From Dickeya undicola (GTDB lineage Bacteria > Pseudomonadota > Gammaproteobacteria > Enterobacterales > Enterobacteriaceae), in the NCBI RefSeq assembly GCF_000784735.1, contig NZ_JSYG01000019.1, positions 186,001-250,000 on the forward strand: DNA of 64,000 bases, written 5' to 3'. The notes beneath the pieces were generated by a model. It saw only the letters and a program-made list of their open reading frames with translations, made no database searches and was not told the DNA's origin. A program made the translations under genes and the position numbers. Every line of letters begins with the position of its first letter. Positions within the stretch are counted from its first letter, which is position 1. Positions 21,326 to 35,776 of this stretch are shown here, piece after piece.

Positions 21326-22912
21326 ATGTTAAAGAACATTACGGTCAAGCATGGCCTGCTGGCATTGGTAGGCATCATGCTGGTGCTGCTGGCGATTGTC
21401 GTTGGAATCGGCACCAGCGCTATCAGTCAGGGAAACCGCTCGCTACTGTCTATCGATAAAATTCAGGGGAAAGAACTGAGTGCGCTGTCGTCAAGCTATA
21501 CCGCTACGTTGCGTGCCCGTACCGCTGCAGCGCAGGCGGTGAGACTGTATGAAATCGGGTTGATCGACAACGCGAAGGAAACCGTGGGGCGCGTGGAAAA
21601 TTATACCGAGGTGTCGCGCCGGGAGATGGCACGGTTTCTGGCGTATGGCACGGTGACCAAACGTGGTGCTGAAATGGCTGAACATATCAAAGTTGCCTAT
21701 GAAGCCTACGATCGTCAGGGTATGACGCCGATGATTGCCGCGCTGAAGAAAGACAATCTCGACGACTATTATTCGCTGATGCAGGATACCTTGCCGTCGC
21801 TTAGCATCGGGATGGATACGTCCATCGCCGATTTCCGCGACTTTGCGTTGCAGGTGGGTGAAAACATGTTGCAGCAGGCGGACGAGCTGGCTTATGGCCG
21901 CCTGTGGTCGATGGGGATTGTCTTTGCAGTGGCGCTGTTGCTGTCGGTGCTGGCATGGTGGGCTATCCGCCTGGTAGTTTTACGCCCGCTGGACGGTGCG
22001 GTACAGCAGCTTGAGGTGATTGCGCAAGGCGATTTATCGCGCACCATTGAAGACGGCGGCAACAACGAAATCGGCCGGTTGATCCAGGCGATGAAATCCA
22101 TGCAGCACGCCCTCGCTGTCGCGGTGGGCCGCGTGCGTGATGCTGGTAGCCAGATTGATGTCGGCACCAGTGAGCTGGCCTCCGGCAACAGTCACCTGGC
22201 GGAACGTACCGAGGAGTCGGCGGCGTCGCTGGAGCAAACCGCTGCCAGCATGGAACAGCTGGCTTCCACTGTGAAACTGAATGCTGATAGCGCCGATCAG
22301 GCTTATTTGCTGGCGCAGCGGGTATCCGATACCGCCACGAAAGGCAGCCAGGCGGTTGAGCAGATGCTGGATAAAATGCAGATGATCTCCGCTACGGCGT
22401 CGCGGGTAGCCGACATTCTGACGATGATTGACGGTATCGCGTTTCAGACCAATATCCTGGCGCTGAATGCAGCGGTGGAAGCGGCGCGCGCCGGTGAGCA
22501 AGGCCGCGGCTTCGCCGTGGTGGCGGGCGAGGTACGTAGTCTGGCACAGCGTAGTGCTCAGTCAGCCCGCGAAATCAAGGTACTGATGCAGGATTCGCAA
22601 ACACAGGTTAACGAAGGTGCTGAAATTGCTCGCGTTGCTGGCGAAACCATGAGTGACGTGGCCTCATCGGTATCGCAGGTCACCACCCTGATGCGTGAGA
22701 TTTCCACCGCGACCCGTGAACAGAGCAATGGCATTGAGCAGGTCAATCTGGCGGTGTCGCAGATGGACTCGGTCGCGCAGCAAAACGCATCGCTGGTGGA
22801 GGAGTCGGCGGCGGCAACCCGCTCGCTGGAAGAGCAGGCGCGCGAACTGGCGGCCAGCATGGCGCAGTTCCGGCTGGAACAGCAGGCGCTGGCGGCGTTA
22901 GGGCGTTACTGA
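21326..22912 (+). CDS. Methyl-accepting chemotaxis protein (Tar-like, four-helix-bundle sensor)
   Basis: The 528-residue receptor has membrane segments at about residues 10-31 ([20 protein letters not shown]) and 190-215. The helical periplasmic sensor of about 155 residues resembles the Tar ligand-binding domain ([17 protein letters not shown]). A HAMP linker ([21 protein letters not shown]) is followed by the signalling hairpin with tip [20 protein letters not shown]. Methylation-type helices contain [12 protein letters not shown]. No C-terminal NWETF-type pentapeptide is present. ATG 21326 follows AAGGGAAAACGG. It stands alone between ppa and plsY with its own sigma-28 promoter and terminator. 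Ligand unknown. Confidence 0.92.
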   Translation: MLKNITVKHGLLALVGIMLVLLAIVVGIGTSAISQGNRSLLSIDKIQGKELSALSSSYTATLRARTAAAQAVRLYEIGLIDNAKETVGRVENYTEVSRREMARFLAYGTVTKRGAEMAEHIKVAYEAYDRQGMTPMIAALKKDNLDDYYSLMQDTLPSLSIGMDTSIADFRDFALQVGENMLQQADELAYGRLWSMGIVFAVALLLSVLAWWAIRLVVLRPLDGAVQQLEVIAQGDLSRTIEDGGNNEIGRLIQAMKSMQHALAVAVGRVRDAGSQIDVGTSELASGNSHLAERTEESAASLEQTAASMEQLASTVKLNADSADQAYLLAQRVSDTATKGSQAVEQMLDKMQMISATASRVADILTMIDGIAFQTNILALNAAVEAARAGEQGRGFAVVAGEVRSLAQRSAQSAREIKVLMQDSQTQVNEGAEIARVAGETMSDVASSVSQVTTLMREISTATREQSNGIEQVNLAVSQMDSVAQQNASLVEESAAATRSLEEQARELAASMAQFRLEQQALAALGRY

Positions 22913-22950
22913 TTAAAACCGGGAAGACCACCGAACCTGATGAAAAACGA

Positions 22951-22976
22951 AGCGGCCAATTAAGGCCGCTTTTTTA
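22951..22976 (+). terminator. Terminator of the second chemoreceptor gene
   Basis: AGCGGCC / GGCCGCT with a 6-base loop followed by six T residues. Confidence 0.9.
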
Positions 22977-22979
22977 CAC

Positions 22980-23621
22980 TCAGGGTTCGTCGTGTTTCTC
23001 TGGGGTGTCATCCGCCGACTGGTGTTTGCGACGCAACTTTTTCCAGATCTTGCTTTCCTGGCCGCGCCACAAGCGCTGAATATTATCGTGATGCCGCATC
23101 AGAATCAGGCAGGAAAGCATGGCGACTGGAAAGGTGAACTGGGGCTTGAACCACCAGACGTAGAATGGCGCAATCAGCGCACTGATAATCGCACCTAGTG
23201 AGGAATAGCCGCTCAACAGCACGGTCAGAAGCCAGGTGCCGGTCATCAAACCGGTCAGGTCCCAGCCGATAGGTGCGATGGCACCAAACGCAGTCGCGAC
23301 GCCTTTGCCGCCCTGGAAGCGAAAAAAAATCGGGTAAATATGGCCCAGGCAGGCGGCGATAGCCGTCAGGCCGAGATACAGCGGCGAACTACCCAGCGCA
23401 TAAGCGCCCCACACCGGCAGCATCCCTTTAAGAACGTCAAAAACCAGTACGGCGGAGGCAGCGGCTTTACCGCCGATGCGCAAGACATTGGTGGCACCAG
23501 GGTTGCCGGAACCGTGTGTGCGTGGGTCAGGCAAACCCGCGAGGCGACAAATCAGAATCGCACTGGAGATCGAGCCACACAGATACGCGACGATAATCAT
23601 TCCGGGCGCGATAACACTCAT
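22980..23621 (-). CDS. plsY: Acyl-phosphate glycerol-3-phosphate acyltransferase PlsY
   Basis: PlsY transfers an acyl group from acyl-phosphate to glycerol-3-phosphate, the first step of phospholipid synthesis, at the inner membrane. The 213-residue protein has about five membrane helices and the three PlsY motifs: [23 protein letters not shown] and [22 protein letters not shown] 23621 gives the usual N-terminus [16 protein letters not shown]. The gene diverges from folB, the standard enterobacterial arrangement, though the E. coli tsaD-rpsU neighbours are not here. Confidence 0.95.
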   Translation of the reverse strand: MSVIAPGMIIVAYLCGSISSAILICRLAGLPDPRTHGSGNPGATNVLRIGGKAAASAVLVFDVLKGMLPVWGAYALGSSPLYLGLTAIAACLGHIYPIFFRFQGGKGVATAFGAIAPIGWDLTGLMTGTWLLTVLLSGYSSLGAIISALIAPFYVWWFKPQFTFPVAMLSCLILMRHHDNIQRLWRGQESKIWKKLRRKHQSADDTPEKHDEP

Positions 23622-23728
23622 AAACGGCTTCCGTCTAATAAAGGTCGTTTTAAGTTCAGCATCTGTGGATAATACGCACTTTCTGTCGGAAGTGGTATCC
23701 GGCGGCGGCAAAAACAGGGGATGACGTG

Positions 23729-24091
23729 ATGGATATCGTGTTTATTGAAGAACTGAGCGTAATCACCACCATCGGTGTTTATGACTGGGAACAGACCATC
23801 CAGCAGAAGTTGATGTTCGATATCGAAATGGCCTGGGATAACCGCCCGGCAGCTGCCAGCGATAATGTAGCGGATTGCCTGAGTTATGCTGACGTCAGCG
23901 ACGCGGTGATTGAACGGGTCGCCGGTGGGCGATTTGCGCTGGTGGAGCGAGTGGCTGAAGAGGTGGCCGCCACACTGATGCAGCGCTTTGGCATTCCCTG
24001 GCTGCGGCTGAAGGTCAGCAAGCCCGGCGCAGTGGCGCAGGCACGCAGCGTGGGCGTGGTGATTGAACGCGGTGTTCGCCCGGCGCGATGA
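23729..24091 (+). CDS. folB: Dihydroneopterin aldolase FolB
   Basis: FolB cleaves dihydroneopterin to 6-hydroxymethyl-dihydropterin in folate synthesis. The 120-residue protein matches E. coli FolB from [21 protein letters not shown] through the catalytic-lysine motif [12 protein letters not shown] 23729 matches the E. coli start; a GTG one codon earlier is possible. Confidence 0.96.
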   Translation: MDIVFIEELSVITTIGVYDWEQTIQQKLMFDIEMAWDNRPAAASDNVADCLSYADVSDAVIERVAGGRFALVERVAEEVAATLMQRFGIPWLRLKVSKPGAVAQARSVGVVIERGVRPAR

Positions 24092-24209
24092 ATCGGTTGG
24101 CGATCATTTCAACGCAAACACAGACCCTTCTTAAGGTAATCAAAAGATAATATCTCTATTTTAAGTTAGTCCCCGACACGTGGGACATCTTCGATGTGCT
24201 TTATACGTT

Positions 24210-24239
24210 GCGGCTTGCTGACGGCAAGGCCGCTTTTTT
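24210..24239 (+). terminator. Terminator between folB and uppP
   Basis: GCGGCTTGC / GCAAGGCCGC forms an imperfect stem with a TGAC-type loop and a following run of T residues. It separates folB from uppP. Confidence 0.82.
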
Positions 24240-24266
24240 ATGTGGCAGGTAGGGAGTTAACGGTCG

Positions 24267-25088
24267 ATGGCGGATCTGCATTCGTTGCTGGTGGCGTTCA
24301 TTCTTGGGGTGGTGGAAGGGCTCACCGAATTTCTGCCGGTGTCATCCACCGGGCATATGATCATTGTCGGTCACTGGCTGGGGTTCGAAGGCGACACCGC
24401 CAAGACCTTTGAAGTCATCATCCAGTTAGGGTCGATCCTGGCGGTGGTCGTGGTGTTCTGGCGGAGAATGTTCGGCTTAATTGGTATTCATTTCGGTCAA
24501 CCACCGCAGCATGAAGGGCGCGGTAAAGGCCATCTGACGCTGGCGCACATCGTGCTGGCGATGATCCCCGCGGTGGTGCTGGGGTTGCTGTTGCATGATT
24601 TCATCAAATCGCTGTTCAATCCGGTTACCGTGACTTATGCGTTGGTTGTCGGTGGTGTGCTGTTGCTGCTGGCTGAGTGGCTTAAACCGAAAAAAGCGAA
24701 GGCGGAAGGGCTGGATGACATCAGTTATCTTCAGGCATTCCTGATTGGTTGTTTTCAGTGTCTGGCGCTGTGGCCGGGGTTCTCGCGTTCAGGGGCGACG
24801 ATTTCTGGCGGGATGCTGGTCGGGGTCAATCGCTATGCGGCGTCTGAGTTCTCCTTTATTCTGGCGGTGCCGATCATGCTGGGCGCGAGTGGGCTGGACT
24901 TATACAAAAGCTGGCATTTCCTGTCGCTGTCCGACCTGCCGATGTTCGCTACCGGTTTCTTGACCGCGTTTGTGGTGGCGATGATCGCTATTAAAACGTT
25001 CCTACAGTTAATTAAGCGCATCTCTTTCGTGCCGTTCGCCATTTATCGTTTCATCGTGGCGGCGGTGGTGTGGCTGGTACTGATGTAA
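24267..25088 (+). CDS. uppP: Undecaprenyl-diphosphate phosphatase UppP (BacA)
   Basis: UppP dephosphorylates undecaprenyl diphosphate so that the lipid carrier of peptidoglycan and other envelope glycans can be reused; overproduction gives bacitracin resistance. The 273-residue polytopic membrane protein shows the two BacA signatures: [17 protein letters not shown] near the N-terminus and [14 protein letters not shown] in the second half. The start follows AGGGAGTTAACGGTCG. Confidence 0.97.
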   Translation: MADLHSLLVAFILGVVEGLTEFLPVSSTGHMIIVGHWLGFEGDTAKTFEVIIQLGSILAVVVVFWRRMFGLIGIHFGQPPQHEGRGKGHLTLAHIVLAMIPAVVLGLLLHDFIKSLFNPVTVTYALVVGGVLLLLAEWLKPKKAKAEGLDDISYLQAFLIGCFQCLALWPGFSRSGATISGGMLVGVNRYAASEFSFILAVPIMLGASGLDLYKSWHFLSLSDLPMFATGFLTAFVVAMIAIKTFLQLIKRISFVPFAIYRFIVAAVVWLVLM

Positions 25089-25092
25089 CGCT

Positions 25093-25117
25093 GTCGGGAT
25101 GCGTGGTGCATCCCGAC
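25093..25117 (+). terminator. Bidirectional terminator between uppP and cca
   Basis: A perfect 10-bp stem GTCGGGATGC / GCATCCCGAC with a 5-base loop sits between the convergent genes. The T-run is weak. Confidence 0.75.
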
Positions 25118-25133
25118 GATCATGGTCATGCGT

Positions 25134-26381
25134 TTATGATGAAGGCCCGGCAGCTTCAGTGCGCCGGGTTTTCCATTCTTCCAATGCAGCACGGCGCCGG
25201 CGCAGCAACTCTTCCCTGATCGCAGCATGTTGGAATCCGGCTGCTACCACTTCTGCACTGGTTATACTGCTGGCGGCAGCAAAGGCTTCACGCAGATAGT
25301 CCCCTTGCGGATAGGGCTGTTGCTCCAGTCCGGCCCGCCCGCGTGCGTCCGCCTCACTGGCGAGGAGCAACTGTTCCAGACGCTGGGGTTTGCGCCAGAC
25401 GTCGATGGCGTCAAACAATTTAAGCAGCGTTTGAGGCTGTAGCATCTGTACGGTGTGGACCACATCATGGTATTCGGCCACCAGACAGGCCAGGTCGCGT
25501 AGCGCGTTAGGTACGCGTAAGCGCTGGCACAAGGCTTCAACCAAGGGGACGCCAGCCGGACCATGCCCATGATGGCGCGGCCAGAGTTCTGGTGGGGTCA
25601 GCCCTTTACCGAGATCGTGACACAAGGTGGCGAAACGAATATCAATCGCCGGGCTGAGGCGGGCGGCCATCGCCAGACTCATCATCACATGAATGCCGGT
25701 GTCGATTTCCGGGTGCCATTGGGCGGGGGCGGGTACGCCATAAAGACTGTCGACTTCGGGGAACAGCACCGCCAACGCACCACAGTCACGCAGCACCTGA
25801 AAATAGACTTGCGGATCCTGCGTGGCGAGGGCTTTCTCCGTTTCTTTCCACACTCGCTCCGGCGTCAAAAAATCCAGCTCGCCGTTGCGGGTCATCGCCT
25901 GCATCAGGTTCAGGGTTTCTTCGGCAATCAGGAAGCCGAGATGGGCATAGCGGGCGGCGAATCGCGCGACCCGCAGCACCCGCAGCGGATCTTCGCTGAA
26001 CGCGTCGGAGACATGGCGCAGAAGCCGGTTTTGCAAATCGCGCTGACCGCCGTAAGGGTCAATCAACTGACCGTCTTCATCCTGCGCGATGGCGTTGATG
26101 GTCAGATCGCGCCGCTGTAGATCTGCTTCCAGCGTGATGTCCGGTGTGGCCTGGCAAATAAATCCAGTATACCCATTGCCAGATTTGCGCTCGGTACGCG
26201 CCAGCGCATATTCCTCTTTACTCTCCGGGTGCAGGAATACTGGGAAATCCCGCCCGACCTGCTGGTAGCCTTGTTGTAACAGCATATCCGGTGTCGCACC
26301 GACCACGACCCAATCGCGTTCGGTGATCGGTCTGCCCAACAGGCCATCGCGCACTGCGCCCCCTACAAGGTAAATCTTCAA
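25134..26381 (-). CDS. cca: Multifunctional CCA-adding tRNA nucleotidyltransferase
   Basis: Cca adds and repairs the 3'-CCA end of tRNA. The 415-residue protein starts with the class II nucleotidyltransferase head: the glycine turn [12 protein letters not shown], the metal carboxylates ERDWVVVG, and the base-selecting motif [15 protein letters not shown]. The C-terminal HD domain ([20 protein letters not shown]) provides the phosphatase and phosphodiesterase activities typical of gammaproteobacterial Cca. Confidence 0.96.
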   Translation of the reverse strand: MKIYLVGGAVRDGLLGRPITERDWVVVGATPDMLLQQGYQQVGRDFPVFLHPESKEEYALARTERKSGNGYTGFICQATPDITLEADLQRRDLTINAIAQDEDGQLIDPYGGQRDLQNRLLRHVSDAFSEDPLRVLRVARFAARYAHLGFLIAEETLNLMQAMTRNGELDFLTPERVWKETEKALATQDPQVYFQVLRDCGALAVLFPEVDSLYGVPAPAQWHPEIDTGIHVMMSLAMAARLSPAIDIRFATLCHDLGKGLTPPELWPRHHGHGPAGVPLVEALCQRLRVPNALRDLACLVAEYHDVVHTVQMLQPQTLLKLFDAIDVWRKPQRLEQLLLASEADARGRAGLEQQPYPQGDYLREAFAAASSITSAEVVAAGFQHAAIREELLRRRRAALEEWKTRRTEAAGPSS

Positions 26382-26532
26382 ACCCGGCTCCTGATGTTAG
26401 GCTGTGTCGATAACGAGAATAATCACCAGCCGTAAACGAAATTATAGTTAACGATAATTTCGCTTATTGTTGATTAACATCCTCTCGAACACAACGGGAC
26501 ATCCGTGCGGCCAACGAGCCGGTGTTCAGGTT

Positions 26533-27156
26533 TTACCCCATCCAGCGGTCGTTCTTTTTGCGTCGGGGCAACAAATGTGGCAGCAACAGTCCCAGTACCA
26601 GACCGCCACCCGCCACGCCGCCACCGTACATAAACCACTGCATGATCAGCGTGCGCTGCTTGTCGTCCAGTTGCAGATTGGCGACTTCAAGCTTTTTCTG
26701 CGCCACATCCAGCTGACTCTTCAGAGCCTGATTTTCTTTTTGCAACGCGGTGAGGGTGCTGTCACTGGTGGCGACTTTCTGGCGCAGGTCGACGGTGCGC
26801 TGATTCCAGTCCTGATCGACGCTGTTAAGCTTGTCTGTCAGGGTTTTGACCTGATTCTCCAATTCTGGCACCTGGGTTTTCAGGCTGGGCGTCTGGCTGA
26901 GCTGGTCAAGCTGAATCCAACTGGTGCGGCCTTTGTCGTCACGAATCTGGGCGTAACCGGCATCCTCATTTGTGCTGATGAGTGTGACCGCTTCACCGGC
27001 ATTCAACGTGCCGACAATGCGATATTGGTTGCCCGGGCCGCTGCGGGTATAGGTAACCAGTTCATCGGAGATGTAGCGTTTTTCTTCCGCATGAAGGCCC
27101 AATGTGGTGGACAGACCGAGGATAGCGGCAAGGAACAAGGGTAATTTATTCATCAT
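26533..27156 (-). CDS. ygiM: SH3-domain membrane protein YgiM (TIGR04211)
   Basis: The 207-residue protein has a signal peptide (PLFLAAILGLSTTLGLHA), a bacterial SH3 domain at residues about 28-90 (YISDELVTYTRSGPGNQYR), a coiled coil at about 95-165, and a C-terminal membrane anchor (WFMYGGGVAGGGLVLGLLLPHLLP) ending in KKNDRWMG. It matches E. coli YgiM throughout. Function is not known; the layout suggests a periplasmic domain anchored at the inner membrane. ATG 27156 or 27153 are both possible, with no strong ribosome binding site. It diverges from ygiF. In E. coli cca, ygiM and ygiF are also close neighbours. Confidence 0.92.
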   Translation of the reverse strand: MMNKLPLFLAAILGLSTTLGLHAEEKRYISDELVTYTRSGPGNQYRIVGTLNAGEAVTLISTNEDAGYAQIRDDKGRTSWIQLDQLSQTPSLKTQVPELENQVKTLTDKLNSVDQDWNQRTVDLRQKVATSDSTLTALQKENQALKSQLDVAQKKLEVANLQLDDKQRTLIMQWFMYGGGVAGGGLVLGLLLPHLLPRRKKNDRWMG

Positions 27157-27460
27157 ATTCAATATATTAAGTTCATAAAGATTCTGCGGTTAGCGCGCCC
27201 AGTCTGACGATGACGCCAGCAAACCTGAATGGGAACAGTCTTACTCTTGGTTTTGTAAACTTGGTTTTGTAAATCAGTGTGTTGGTTAATGTGGGATGAG
27301 GAATTAAGCATAGTCAAAATTCGACAGAGGCGAAAACCGGTTACCTGCGCCTTGTGAGAACGCTCGCAAGGCGTTGACGACGCCATGCCGCAAAAGTGGC
27401 AACCTAAGATAAAATGTTATCTACTGGCGACATTTCCGCAATATCCGGTAGTGCAAGACT
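27157..27460. other. Divergent ygiM/ygiF upstream region with a 14-bp tandem duplication
   Basis: About 300 bases without a gene. The sequence CTTGGTTTTGTAAA occurs twice head to tail at 27246-27259 and 27260-27273. AGATAAAATGTTATCT near 27412-27427 is a perfect dyad close to the ygiF start. No canonical promoter pair is obvious. Confidence 0.55.
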
Positions 27461-28792
27461 ATGAGCGAAGAGATCGAGTTAAAATTTATCATTCACCCCG
27501 ATGCAGTAGCGACGGTTAAACAGGGCCTGAAAAACTGGCAGAGTGATGTGGGGCACAGCAACCATCTGCATACCCGAAAGTTGGCGAATATTTATTACGA
27601 AACCGCCGATGCCTATCTGCGCCAACATGGTATCGGGCTGCGTATCCGTGGAGAAAACGGCCGTTATGAAATGACGGTGAAAACCGCGGGAAAAGTGGTG
27701 GGCGGGTTACATCAGCATCCAGAATACAACGTGGATTTACCTGGGCCGCAACTGGATATTCGCCTACTGCCCGCTGAGATTTGGCCGGAGGATTGCGATA
27801 TCGATGCGCTGGCTCAGGCATTGCAGCCGCTGTTCAGCACCGATTTTCAGCGAGAAGCCTGGGTGGTGTCTCACCATCAGAGCCTGATTGAGATTGCTAT
27901 AGACCAGGGCGAGGTCAGCGCAGGCGAATTCGTCGAACCGCTGTGTGAACTGGAACTGGAGCTGAAAAACGGCCGCACCGAGGATTTGCTGGCGTTCGCT
28001 AGCGAACTGGCTGATATCGGCGGTTTACGGCAAGGGAGCCTGAGCAAAGCTGCCCGTGGCTATCATCTGGCGAAAGGCAATCCGGTACGGCCGCTTAGAA
28101 CGTTGGGGTTCCTGCCAGTGGAGCCAAAAATGACCCTCGATCACGGCATTGCTGCCGGGTTGGAATATGCGTTTAGTCACTGGCAATACCACGAGGAATT
28201 GTGGTCGCGCGGTGATAATGCAGCACGTCAGGCATTGCTGGAGGCCGGTGCGATGATGCGGGAACTGCTGGTGCTGGTGGGGGGCGTGGTGCCGCGCAAG
28301 TTAACCTCGGAGTTCCGTGCGGCGTTAACCCATCTTGAAGAGGCGATCGAGCGTACGGAAACAGCGGATACGCTCTGCTACAGCGTCGATTACCTGAAGG
28401 GCAAACTGACTTTGACCTCATGGCTGGTAAAACATGGCTGGCGTGGCTACATGGACAACCGTGAGCTGATGCGGTTGCAAAGTTCCTGGAAACGCTTTGC
28501 CGATATCATGCTGAGCCGTGGGCTGGCTGAACTGAAAGCGGTATTTAGCCATGCGCTGGATGCGTTGCATTACGCCCAGCAATTGCCGCGCTTGCAGCGA
28601 GGCGTGTACGCCTTTTTGCTGTTGGGCGGTGCCTATCCGCCGGAGGACTCCCTCCGTTATTTGCAGCCATGGCGTGAACTGATGCAATTGATTGACGCGC
28701 TGTCTGTCGGCCAGAGTATACCCAGCGAGCTGGAGCATTGCCGCAAGCAGGCACTCGAACAGCCGCCGTTCTGGCTGCACAGCGGCCAGTAA
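27461..28792 (+). CDS. ygiF: Inorganic triphosphatase YgiF (CYTH-CHAD protein)
   Basis: The 443-residue protein has an N-terminal CYTH domain (residues 1-200): the signature EIELKF at the start, GLRIRGENGRYEMTVKTAG, and CELELELKNG. This domain hydrolyses inorganic triphosphate in E. coli YgiF. The C-terminal helical CHAD domain (about 215-440) is histidine-rich and may bind polyphosphate. It ends PPFWLHSGQ as in E. coli. It lies 111 bases upstream of glnE, the conserved enterobacterial order. Confidence 0.95.
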   Translation: MSEEIELKFIIHPDAVATVKQGLKNWQSDVGHSNHLHTRKLANIYYETADAYLRQHGIGLRIRGENGRYEMTVKTAGKVVGGLHQHPEYNVDLPGPQLDIRLLPAEIWPEDCDIDALAQALQPLFSTDFQREAWVVSHHQSLIEIAIDQGEVSAGEFVEPLCELELELKNGRTEDLLAFASELADIGGLRQGSLSKAARGYHLAKGNPVRPLRTLGFLPVEPKMTLDHGIAAGLEYAFSHWQYHEELWSRGDNAARQALLEAGAMMRELLVLVGGVVPRKLTSEFRAALTHLEEAIERTETADTLCYSVDYLKGKLTLTSWLVKHGWRGYMDNRELMRLQSSWKRFADIMLSRGLAELKAVFSHALDALHYAQQLPRLQRGVYAFLLLGGAYPPEDSLRYLQPWRELMQLIDALSVGQSIPSELEHCRKQALEQPPFWLHSGQ

Positions 28793-28903
28793 TCTCGCTG
28801 TCGCGCTTCGCGGTTATCGCCTTTCCGGCACCGGCAAGGCGATATTCCCCGATTCACATTTTATTGAGGCTGCCTGACGGGGCAGCTGTGCAAGGATATC
28901 GCC

Positions 28904-31753
28904 ATGACCTGTCATCCCGCATCGTTGTTTCCGCTATCTGAACTACTGACCGAGCAGGCGCGCCATGAGGCGGAACGTCTGTCGACTTCCGGGCAGACGC
29001 CGTTGGCCGATGAGGCAATGGCGGTACTGATTTGCAGCGAGTTCGTCAGCGATGCGCTGGCACGCTATCCACAGTGGCGGCAGGAAATGGTGCAGCACCC
29101 TCCCCAGCCAGAAGAGTGGCGACAGTATGCGGACTGGCTATCGCAGGCATTGAGTGGTGTCAGCGATGAGGCGGCGCTAATGCAGGCGCTGCGCCTGTTC
29201 CGTCGCCGCATTCTGACGCGTATCGCCTGGGGGCAATGGTTACACCTTAGTACCACTGAGCAAACCTTACAGCAACTGAGCGTCCTGGCGGAAGGGCTGA
29301 TCGTTGCCGCTCGCCAGTGGTTGTATGACGTCTGCTGCCGCGAATGGGGCACGCCGTGCAATACGGCGGGCGAACCTCAGCCATTGCTGATTTTGGGCAT
29401 GGGCAAACTCGGCGGCGGTGAGCTGAACTTTTCCTCGGATATCGACCTGATTTTTGCTTACCCGGAAAACGGCCAGACCCGCGGCGGACGCCGGGAGCTG
29501 GATAACGCCCAGTTCTTTACCCGCCTTGGTCAGCGGCTGATTAAAGCGCTGGACCAGCCGACGGTGGATGGCTTCGTTTACCGGGTGGATATGCGCCTGC
29601 GGCCGTTTGGTGACAGCGGCCCGCTGGTGATGAGCTTCGCCGCGCTGGAAGATTACTATCAGGAACAGGGGCGCGACTGGGAACGGTATGCGATGGTCAA
29701 AGCCCGGCTGATGGGTGGCGATGACGACCACTACAGCCAGGAGTTGATCCGCATGTTGCGGCCGTTCGTGTTCCGCCGCTATATCGATTTCAGTGTGATT
29801 CAGTCACTGCGCAACATGAAGAGCATGATCGCCCGTGAAGTGCGGCGGCGAGACTTGCGCAACAACATCAAGCTGGGGGCGGGCGGCATCCGCGAAGTGG
29901 AGTTCATCACCCAGGTGTTTCAGCTGATTCGTGGCGGCCGCGAGCCCACATTGCAGGGGCGCTCTCTGCTGCCGACGTTGACGCAGGTTGGCGAGCTGGG
30001 GCTATTGACGCCCGTGCAGGCGGCCCAACTGCGCGAGGCTTATCTGTTTTTGCGTCGGCTGGAGAACCTGCTGCAATCAATTGCTGACGAACAAACGCAA
30101 ACCCTGCCGGAAGACCCGCTTAATCAGGCTCGGCTGGCGTGGGGGATGCGCTGTGATGACTGGTCACTGCTGAGTGAACGCTTACATCAGCAGATGCACG
30201 CCGTGCGTGCGGTGTTCCATGAGTTGATTGGTGATGACGCGCCGGACGGCAGCGAAACCCCAGAGCATAGCCATTACAGCAGCCTGTGGCAGGATGGCCT
30301 GGATAGCGCCGACCTGGCGACGCTGGCACCTGAACTGACCCCGGAGGTGTGTGAGCGGTTGCTTGCGCGGGTGACGGATTTCCGCGCGGATTTATCCCGT
30401 AGAACCATCGGACCACGTGGGCGAGACGTACTTGACCAACTGATGCCCGCATTGCTGGCGCAGGCCTGCGGTCACGCCAACGCTGACGTCATCGTGGCGC
30501 GCCTGACGCCGCTGTTGCTGGGCATTGTCACCCGTACCACTTATCTGGAACTGTTGCTGGAGTCGCGCTCGGCGCTGACACAGCTGATCCGGCTGTGTGC
30601 CGTGTCGCCAATGATTGCCAGCCAGTTGGCGCGTTATCCGTTGCTGCTGGATGAACTGTTGGATCCGGCCAGCTTGTACCAACCGACCGCGCTGAATGCT
30701 TACGCCGACGAATTGCGTCAGTACCTGATGCGGGTGCCGGAAGAGGACGAAGAACAGCAACTGGAAGCGTTGCGTCAGTTCAAGCAGGCGCAGCATTTGC
30801 GCATCGCGGCGGCGGATATTGTTGGCGCGCTACCGGTCATGAAAGTGAGCGATCACTTAACTTATCTGGCGGAGGCGATCATCGCCGCCGTAGTACAGCA
30901 GGCGTGGAATCAGATGGTGGCGCGTTACGGCCAGCCTGCCCACCTGCACTCTCATTCCGGGCGCGGGTTCGCCGTGGTGGGGTACGGCAAGTTAGGCGGT
31001 TGGGAACTGGGCTACAGCTCTGACCTTGATCTGGTGTTCCTGATCGATTGCCCGGATAACGTGGCGACCGATGGTGAACGCAGCATCGACGGTCGTCAGT
31101 TCTATTTGCGGCTGGCCCAGCGTGTGATGCACCTGTTCAGCACCCGTACTTCGTCCGGTATCTTGTATGAGGTTGACGCCCGTTTACGGCCATCAGGCGC
31201 AGCGGGGATGCTGGTGAGTACCGTGGCGGCGTTCGAGGATTATCAGCGCAATGAAGCCTGGACCTGGGAACATCAGGCGCTGGTGCGTGCCAGGGTAGTG
31301 TATGGCGAACCTGCCATTCAGCAGCAGTTTGAGCAGATTCGTCAGCGTATTTTGTGCCGTGAGCGCGATGGCGATGTGCTGCGTACCGAAGTGCGGGAAA
31401 TGCGAGAAAAAATGCGCCAGCACCACGCCAGCAAAGAGTCAGGGTTTGATATCAAGGCTGATGCCGGTGGCATCACCGACATTGAGTTCATCGCCCAGTA
31501 TCTGGTGCTGCGTTACGCGGCGCAGGAGCCGCGGCTGACGCACTGGTCCGATAATGTGCGCATTCTGGAGCTGTTGGCCCGCCATGGTGTGATGACGGAA
31601 GAAGAGGCTGACGCGCTACGGCTGGCTTACATCACCCTGCGCGATGAAATCCACCATCTGGCGTTGCAGGAGCTGCCCGGTCGCGTTGGTCTGGAACGTT
31701 TCAGTGCCGAGCGCGAGCAGGTGCAACAGAGCTGGCAAACGTGGCTGGGGTGA
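28904..31753 (+). CDS. glnE: Bifunctional glutamine synthetase adenylyltransferase/deadenylase
   Basis: GlnE adenylylates glutamine synthetase when nitrogen is plentiful and removes the AMP when it is scarce, under control of PII. The 949-residue protein contains two nucleotidyltransferase domains. The N-terminal one (deadenylylation) has [20 protein letters not shown] at about residue 165, and the C-terminal one (adenylylation) has [20 protein letters not shown] at about residue 693. Each is followed by a helical regulatory domain. Length is normal for enterobacteria. Confidence 0.97.
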   Translation: MTCHPASLFPLSELLTEQARHEAERLSTSGQTPLADEAMAVLICSEFVSDALARYPQWRQEMVQHPPQPEEWRQYADWLSQALSGVSDEAALMQALRLFRRRILTRIAWGQWLHLSTTEQTLQQLSVLAEGLIVAARQWLYDVCCREWGTPCNTAGEPQPLLILGMGKLGGGELNFSSDIDLIFAYPENGQTRGGRRELDNAQFFTRLGQRLIKALDQPTVDGFVYRVDMRLRPFGDSGPLVMSFAALEDYYQEQGRDWERYAMVKARLMGGDDDHYSQELIRMLRPFVFRRYIDFSVIQSLRNMKSMIAREVRRRDLRNNIKLGAGGIREVEFITQVFQLIRGGREPTLQGRSLLPTLTQVGELGLLTPVQAAQLREAYLFLRRLENLLQSIADEQTQTLPEDPLNQARLAWGMRCDDWSLLSERLHQQMHAVRAVFHELIGDDAPDGSETPEHSHYSSLWQDGLDSADLATLAPELTPEVCERLLARVTDFRADLSRRTIGPRGRDVLDQLMPALLAQACGHANADVIVARLTPLLLGIVTRTTYLELLLESRSALTQLIRLCAVSPMIASQLARYPLLLDELLDPASLYQPTALNAYADELRQYLMRVPEEDEEQQLEALRQFKQAQHLRIAAADIVGALPVMKVSDHLTYLAEAIIAAVVQQAWNQMVARYGQPAHLHSHSGRGFAVVGYGKLGGWELGYSSDLDLVFLIDCPDNVATDGERSIDGRQFYLRLAQRVMHLFSTRTSSGILYEVDARLRPSGAAGMLVSTVAAFEDYQRNEAWTWEHQALVRARVVYGEPAIQQQFEQIRQRILCRERDGDVLRTEVREMREKMRQHHASKESGFDIKADAGGITDIEFIAQYLVLRYAAQEPRLTHWSDNVRILELLARHGVMTEEEADALRLAYITLRDEIHHLALQELPGRVGLERFSAEREQVQQSWQTWLG

Positions 31754-31809
31754 GACGTGTCGCGCAATACAGCCCACTAAACGCTGTGGCTACCCGGAGT
31801 CACGTGGTC

Positions 31810-31872
31810 GTTGAGTGTGATGGCGTGGGCGTTGAATGTGATGGTGTGATAGTTGAATGTGATAGTATAGCG
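31810..31872 (+). repeat. Three 21-bp imperfect tandem repeats between glnE and hldE
   Basis: Units at 31810-31830, 31831-31851 and 31852-31872 share GTTGARTGTGATRGYRTRGNN; the second (GTTGAATGTGATGGTGTGAT...) and the others differ at four to seven positions. They lie in the glnE-hldE gap, just upstream of the hldE ribosome binding site. The period of two helical turns places the TGTGAT cores on one DNA face. An in-frame extension of hldE would translate them as ECDGVGV-type heptads, but that extension is not expected to be real. Confidence 0.8.
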
Positions 31873-31908
31873 CGCGTTAAAAATGAACCTGTTTTTTGGA
31901 GCCAGGGA

Positions 31909-35405
<3,497 letters not shown>

Positions 35406-35406
35406 G

Positions 35407-35628
35407 ATGGAAAAGGCGGATCTGCTGGCGATAGCCAATACCCCGATGCCTTTTGGCAAGTACAAAGGCCGGATGCTGATCGACTTGCCGGAAGAGTATC
35501 TCCTCTGGTTCGCCCGTAAAAGCGAATTTCCGGCTGGGCGGTTAGGCGAGCTAATGCAGATTACGCTGGCCATCAAGATAGAAGGGTTACAGGGGCTGGT
35601 GAAGCCTCTGCGCCGTCCTCAGCCCTGA
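35407..35628 (+). CDS. ypeB: DUF3820 protein YpeB
   Basis: The 73-residue product matches E. coli YpeB, beginning MEKADLLAIANTPMPFGKYKG and containing LIDLPEEYLLWFARKSEFP. Function unknown; the fold family resembles a short exonuclease-associated domain, but nothing catalytic is visible. It starts one base after the ligA stop, so it is translationally coupled. The ligA-ypeB pairing is the same as in E. coli, which shows that the two moved or were kept together. Confidence 0.92.
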   Translation: MEKADLLAIANTPMPFGKYKGRMLIDLPEEYLLWFARKSEFPAGRLGELMQITLAIKIEGLQGLVKPLRRPQP

Positions 35629-35708
35629 ATCGAGTGGTGGTGATAGCTGTGGTCTGGCGTCTTGAGTCTTATTTCCGCTCCCTACCGTTTTGAGTACCCT
35701 AAAAGAAA

Positions 35709-35742
35709 AAAGCATCATTAATCCGTGTGATAATGATGCTTT
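35709..35742 (-). terminator. Terminator of the first FlxA-like gene
   Basis: AAAGCATCATTA / TAATGATGCTTT with a 10-base loop; on the minus strand a T-run (GCTTTTTTCTTTT) follows. The plus-strand side also has TTTG, so it may serve ligA-ypeB too. Confidence 0.88.
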
Positions 35743-35776
35743 GTTCATGCCAGAAAATAATCAGTCAGCGACAGGA

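Noticed and set aside
31741-31908. Longer hldE start reading through the tandem repeats
   Set aside because: The extension overlaps glnE, has no similarity to HldE, and the internal ATG at 31909 has the proper ribosome binding site.
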